Positions 58,184 through 64,000 of a DNA stretch of 64,000 bases are shown in pieces. The stretch covers positions 124,001 through 188,000 of the forward strand of contig NW_027473589.1 of the NCBI RefSeq assembly GCF_050947335.1. The letters are read 5' to 3'. Position numbers and translations under genes: made by a program. The notes beneath the pieces were generated by a model. It ran no database searches. It had not been told where the DNA came from and saw only the letters and a program-made list of their open reading frames with translations. Origin of the DNA: Megachile rotundata (lineage: Eukaryota > Arthropoda > Insecta > Hymenoptera > Megachilidae). Position 1 is the stretch's first letter, and each line of letters begins with the position of its first letter.

Positions 58184-59604
58184 GTATAGTAATTGTCGTT
58201 CTATCCATCATTTAAGCATAATATGGCTAATAATATGAGTTAGGTTGATAATAATAAGAGTAATAAGTGTAGTAATTGTCGTTATATCGATCATATAAGC
58301 ATAATATGGCTAATAGCATGAGTTAGATTAATAATTATAAGAGTAATGAGTATAGTAATTGTCGTACTATCGATCATATAAGCATAATATGGCTAATAAT
58401 ATGAGTTAGATTTATAATAATAGGAGTAATAAGTATAGTAATTGTCGTTCTATCGATAATATAAGCATAATATGGCTAATAATATGAGTTAGGTAGATAA
58501 TAATAAGTGTAATAAGTATAGTAATTGTCGTCCTATCGATCATAATTGCATAATATGGTTAATAATATGAGTTAGATTCATAATAATAAGAGTTATGAGT
58601 ATAGTAATTGTCGTACTATCGATCATATAAGCATAATATGGCTAATAATATGAGTTAGATTGATAATAATAACAGTAATAAGTATAGTAATTGTCGTTCT
58701 ATCGATAATATAAGCATAATATGGCTAATAATATGAGTTAGGTTGATAATAATAAGAGTAATAAGTATAGTGATTGTCGTTCTATCGATCATATAAGCAT
58801 AATATGGCTAATAATATGAGTTAGGTTGATAGTAATAAGAGTAATAAGAATAGTCAATGTCGTGCTATCGATCATATCTGCATAATATGGTTAATAATAT
58901 GAGTTAGATTGATAATAGTGAGTGTAATAAGTATAGTAATTGTCGTTATATCGATCATATAACCATAATATGGCTAATAGCATGAGTTAGATTGATAATA
59001 ATAAGAGTAATGAGTATAGTAATTGTCGTTCTATCGATCATATCTGCATAATATGGTTAATAATATGAGTTAGATTGATAACAGTGAGTGTAATAAATAT
59101 AGTAATTGTCGTTCTATCGCTCATATAAGCACAATATGCCTAATAATATGAGTTAGATTGATAATAATAAGAGTAATGAGTATAGTAATTGTCGTTCTAT
59201 CGATCATATCTGCATAATATGGTTAATAATATGAGTTAGATTGATAATAATAAGAGCAATGAGTATAGTAATTGTCGTACTATCGATCATGTAAGCATAA
59301 TATGGCTAATAATATGAGTTAGATTTATAATAATAAGAGTAATAAGTATAGTAATTGTCGTTCTATCGATCATATAAGCACAATATGGCTAATAATATGA
59401 GTTAGATTGATAATAATAAGAGTAATAAGTATAGTAATTGTCGTTCTATCGATCATATCTGCATAATATGGTTAATAATATGAGTTAGATTGATAATAAT
59501 AAGAGTAATAAGTATAGTAATTGTCGTTCTATCGATCATATAAGCATAATATGGCTAATAACATGAGTTAGATTGATAATAATAAGTGTAATAAGTATAG
59601 TAAT
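58184..59604 (-). repeat. Large right-end duplication B, copy 1
   Basis: This block matches 62580-64000 at 4396 bp (53 x 83 less 3). Shared markers are CTATCCATCATTTAAGC, TTAATAATTATAAGAG (58328), AGAGTTATGAG, AAGAATAGTCAATG (about 58850) and GATAACAGTGAGTG (59077). Part of it is also found at 54660-55240. Confidence 0.88.
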
Positions 59605-61232
59605 TGTCGTTCTATCGATAATATAAGCATAATATGGCTAATAATATGAGTTAGGTTGATAATAATAAGAGTAATAAGTGTAGTAATTGTCGTTCTATCG
59701 ATCATATAAGCACAATATGGCTAATAATATGAGTTAGATTGATAATAATGCAGTAATAAGTATAGTAATTGTCGTTCTATCGATAATATAAGCATAATAT
59801 GGCTAATAATATGAGTTAAATTGATAATACTAAGAGTAGTGAGTATAGTAATTGTCATTCTATCGATCATATAAGCATAATATGGCTAATAATATGAGTT
59901 AGATTGATAATAATAAGAGTAATGAGTATAGTAATTGTCGTACTACCGATCATATAAGCATAATATGGCTAATAATATGAGTTAGATTGATAATAATAAC
60001 AGTAATAAGTATAGTAATTGTCGTTCTATCGATCATATAAGCATAATATGGCTAATAATATGAGTTAGGTTGATAGTAATAAGAGTAATAAGAATAGTCA
60101 ATGTCGTGCTATCGATCATATCTGCATAATATGGTTAATAATATGAGTTAGATTGATAATAGTGAGTGTAATAAGTATAGTAATTGTCGTTCTATCGATC
60201 ATATTAGCATAATATGGTTAATAATATGAGTTAGATTGATAATAATAAGTGTAATAAGTATAGTAATTGTCGTTCTATCGATCATAATTGCATAATATGG
60301 TTAATAATATGAGTTAGATTCATAATAATAAGAGTAATAAGTATAGTAATTGCCGTTCTATCGATCATTTAAGCATAAAATGGCTAATAATGTGAGTTAG
60401 GTTGATAATAATAAGAGTAATAAGTGTAGTAATTGTCGTTCTATCGATCATATCTGCATAATATGGTTAATAATATGAGTTAGATTGATAATAATAAGAG
60501 TAATAAGTATAGTAATTGTCGTTCTATCGATCATATCTGCGTAATATGGTTAATAATATGAGTTAGATTGATAATAATAAGAGTAATAAGTATAGTAATT
60601 GTCGTTATATCGATCATATAACCATAATATGGCTAATAGCATGAGTTAGATTGATAATAATAAGAGTAATGTGTATAGTAATTGTCGTACTATCGATCAT
60701 ATAAGCATAATATGTCTAATAATATGAGTTAGATTTATAATAGTAAGAGTAATAAGTATAGTAATTGTCGGTCTATCGATAATAAAACATAATATGGCTA
60801 ATAATACGAGTTAGATTGATAATACTAAGAGTAGTGGGTATAGTAATTCTCATTCTATCGATCATATAAGGATAATATGCCTAATAATATGAGTTAGATT
60901 GATAATAATAAGCGTAATAAGTATAGTAATTGTCGTTCTATCGATAATATAAGCATAATATGGCTAGTAATATGAGTTAGATTGATAATAATAAGAGTAA
61001 TAAGTATAGTAATTGTCGTTCTATCGATCATATCTGCATAATATGGTTAATAATATGAGTTAGATTGATAATAATATGAGTAATAAGTATAGTAATTGTC
61101 GTTATATCGATCATATAACCATAATATGGCTAATAGCATGAGTTAGATTGATAATAATAAGAGTAATGAGTATAGTAATTGTCGTTCTATCGATCATATC
61201 TGCATAATATGGTTAATAATATGAGTTAGATT
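59441..61232 (-). repeat. Large right-end duplication A, copy 2
   Basis: This is the partner of 55875-57750, missing the monomer with GTATAGTGATTGTCG that lies near 56525 in the first copy. Other differences are single bases, for example AATGAGTATAG near 61165 against AATGGGTATAG. Confidence 0.88.
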
Positions 61233-62579
61233 GATAACAGTGAGTGTAATAAATATAGTAATTGTCGTTCTATCGCTCATATAAGCACAATATGCCTAAT
61301 AATATGAGTTAGATTGATAATAATAAGAGTAATGAGTATAGTAATTGTCGTTCTATCGATCATATCTGCATAATATGGTTAATAATATGAGTTAGATTGA
61401 TAATAATAAGAGCAATGAGTATAGTAATTGTCGTACTATCGATCATGTAAGCATAATATGGCTAATAATATGAGTTAGATTTATAATAATAAGAGTAATA
61501 AGTATAGTAATTGTCGTTCTATCGATCATATAAGCACAATATGGCTAATAATATGAGTTAGATTGATAATAATAAGAGTAATAAGTATAGTAATTGTCGT
61601 TCTATCGATCATATCTGCATAATATGGTTAATAATATGAGTTAGATTGATAATAATAAGAGTAATAAGTATAGTAATTGTCGTTCTATCGATCATATAAG
61701 CATAATATGGCTAATAATATGAGTTAGGTTGATAATAATAAGAGTAATAAGTGTAGTAATTGTCGTTCTATCGATCATATAAGCACAATATGGCTAATAA
61801 TATGAGTTAGATTGATAATAATGCAGTAATAAGTATAGTAATTGTCGTTCTATCGATAATATAAGCATAATATGGCTAATAATATGAGTTAAATTGATAA
61901 TACTAAGAGTAGTGAGTATAGTAGTTGTCATTCTATCGATCATATAAGCATAATATGGCTAATAATATGAGTTAGATTGATAATAATAACAGTAATAAGT
62001 ATAGTAATTGTCGTTCTATCGATAATATAAGCATAATATGGCTAATAATATGAGTTAGGTTGATAATAATAAGACTAATGAGTATAGTAATTGTCGTTCT
62101 ATCGATCATATCTGCATAATATGGTTAATAATATGAGTTAGATTGATAATAATAAGAGCAACGAGTATAGTAATTGTCGTACTATCGATCATATAAGCAT
62201 AATATGGCTAATAATATGAGTTAGATTTATTATAATAAGAGCAATAAGTATAGTAATTGTCGTTCTATCGGTCATATAACCATAATATGGCTAATAATGT
62301 GAGTTAGATTGATAATAGTGAGTGTAATAAATATAGTAATTGTCGTTCTATCGCTCATATAAGCACAATATGGCTAATAATATGAGTTAGGTTGATAATA
62401 ATAAGAGTAATACGTATAGTAATTGTCGTTCTATCGATCATATCTGCATAATATGGTTAATAATATGAGTTAGATTGATAATAATAAGAGTAATAAGTAT
62501 AGTAATTGTCGTTATATCGATCATATAAGCATAATATGGCTAATAGCATGAGTTAGATTAATAATTATAAGAGTAATGA

Positions 62580-64000
62580 GTATAGTAATTGTCGTTCTAT
62601 CCATCATTTAAGCATAATATGGCTAATAATATGAGTTAGGTTGATAATAATAAGAGTAATAAGTGTAGTAATTGTCGTTATATCGATCATATAAGCATAA
62701 TATGGCTAATAGCATGAGTTAGATTAATAATTATAAGAGTAATGAGTATAGTAATTGTCGTACTATCGATCATATAAGCATAATATGGCTAATAATATGA
62801 GTTAGATTTATAATAATAGGAGTAATAAGTATAGTAATTGTCGTTCTATCGATAATATAAGCATAATATGGCTAATAATATGAGTTAGGTAGATAATAAT
62901 AAGTGTAATAAGTATAGTAATTGTCGTCCTATCGATCATAATTGCATAATATGGTTAATAATATGAGTTAGATTCATAATAATAAGAGTTATGAGTATAG
63001 TAATTGTCGTACTATCGATCATATAAGCATAATATGGCTAATAATATGAGTTAGATTGATAATAATAACAGTAATAAGTATAGTAATTGTCGTTCTATCG
63101 ATAATATAAGCATAATATGGCTAATAATATGAGTTAGGTTGATAATAATAAGAGTAATAAGTATAGTGATTGTCGTTCTATCGATCATATAAGCATAATA
63201 TGGCTAATAATATGAGTTAGGTTGATAGTAATAAGAGTAATAAGAATAGTCAATGTCGTGCTATCGATCATATCTGCATAATATGGTTAATAATATGAGT
63301 TAGATTGATAATAGTGAGTGTAATAAGTATAGTAATTGTCGTTATATCGATCATATAACCATAATATGGCTAATAGCATGAGTTAGATTGATAATAATAA
63401 GAGTAATGAGTATAGTAATTGTCGTTCTATCGATCATATCTGCATAATATGGTTAATAATATGAGTTAGATTGATAACAGTGAGTGTAATAAATATAGTA
63501 ATTGTCGTTCTATCGCTCATATAAGCACAATATGCCTAATAATATGAGTTAGATTGATAATAATAAGAGTAATGAGTATAGTAATTGTCGTTCTATCGAT
63601 CATATCTGCATAATATGGTTAATCATATGAGTTAGATTGATAATAATAAGAGCAATGAGTATAGTAATTGTCGTACTATCGATCATGTAAGCATAATATG
63701 GCTAATAATATGAGTTAGATTTATAATAATAAGAGTAATAAGTATAGTAATTGTCGTTCTATCGATCATATAAGCACAATATGGCTAATAATATGAGTTA
63801 GATTGATAATAATAAGAGTAATAAGTATAGTAATTGTCGTTCTATCGATCATATCTGCATAATATGGTTAATAATATGAGTTAGATTGATAATAATAAGA
63901 GTAATAAGTATAGTAATTGTCGTTCTATCGATCATATAAGCATAATATGGCTAATAACATGAGTTAGATTGATAATAATAAGTGTAATAAGTATAGTAAT
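62580..64000 (-). repeat. Large right-end duplication B, copy 2, cut by window end
   Basis: This is the partner of 58184-59604 and is still matching at the last base, so the block extends beyond the window. One private change is GGTTAATCATATGAG near 63620. A two-monomer partial copy of its TTAATAATTATAAGAG unit lies just before, 166 bp upstream (62559 and 62725). Confidence 0.88.

Larger units (their letters stand above)
19610..64000 (-). repeat. 83-bp satellite array, right arm (inverted)
   Basis: This is about 535 copies of the same 83-bp monomer, all inverted relative to 1-19509. The plus strand reads GTATAGTAATTGTCG, then CTATCGATCATATAAGC, then ATAATATGGCTAATAATATG. The variant set differs from the left arm. 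Frequent here are CGATAATATAAGC, CATATCTGCATAATATGG, CATAATTGCATAATATGG, TAATAGCATGAG, GTTAGGTTGAT and GATAACAGTGAGTG. Duplicated blocks at many offsets make up most of the length. The array continues past base 64000. No gene, transposon or unique sequence was seen in it. Confidence 0.97.

Noticed and set aside
1..64000. CENP-B box (alpha-satellite type)
   Set aside because: I found no match to the GC-rich CENP-B core (TTCG with CGGGA). The monomer contains no comparable GC-rich segment.
1..64000. Telomeric repeats, tRNA or rRNA genes, transposon ends
   Set aside because: No TTAGGG/TTAGG-type runs, no RNA-gene-like sequence and no non-satellite insertion were seen on either strand.

Overview
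The whole window is satellite DNA. Apart from one 100-base run of N (19510-19609), every base belongs to a tandem array of one AT-rich monomer. The period is 83 bp: successive copies begin at 1, 84, 167, 250 and so on, and almost every longer-range repeat offset measured here is a multiple of 83 or differs from one by a few indels. I found no protein-coding gene, RNA gene, transposon, CRISPR array or telomeric repeat. Tens of kilobases of one short satellite, with nested multi-monomer repeats, point to nuclear heterochromatin of a eukaryote (centromeric, pericentromeric, subtelomeric or sex-chromosome). The species cannot be named from the sequence. Monomer GC is about 25-27%.

Layout. (1) 1-19509: about 235 monomers, here called forward. 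(2) 19510-19609: an assembly gap. (3) 19610-64000: about 535 monomers, all in the opposite orientation. The array therefore changes strand at the gap. The two arms also differ in their variant sets: a TATCGATA-containing variant and a TAATAGCATGAG variant are common on the right and were not seen on the left. Other variants occur in both arms.

Fine structure. There is no single fixed higher-order repeat. Each arm is a mosaic of near-identical blocks copied at offsets of 5, 8, 9, 12, 13, 18, 24, 25, 26, 43, 54, 57 and other numbers of monomers. The clearest are a 57-monomer repeat (1 and 4729), a 12-monomer repeat (2415 and 3411), an 8-monomer tandem (10789 and 11453), a 54-monomer repeat (11705 and 16186), a 24-monomer repeat (27110 and 29102), a 5-monomer tandem (34430 and 34845), a block copied 28.7 kb away (20461 and 49176), and large blocks at the right end (55875/59441 and 58184/62580). 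This is the pattern expected from repeated unequal exchange and gene conversion.

Two stretches, about 16.4-19.5 kb and 40.8-44.9 kb, carry dense one-base indels that are almost absent elsewhere. They look like unpolished sequence. The first ends at the gap.

No genes act together here. Any function would be structural (centromere, heterochromatin, satellite RNA) and cannot be shown from sequence alone.
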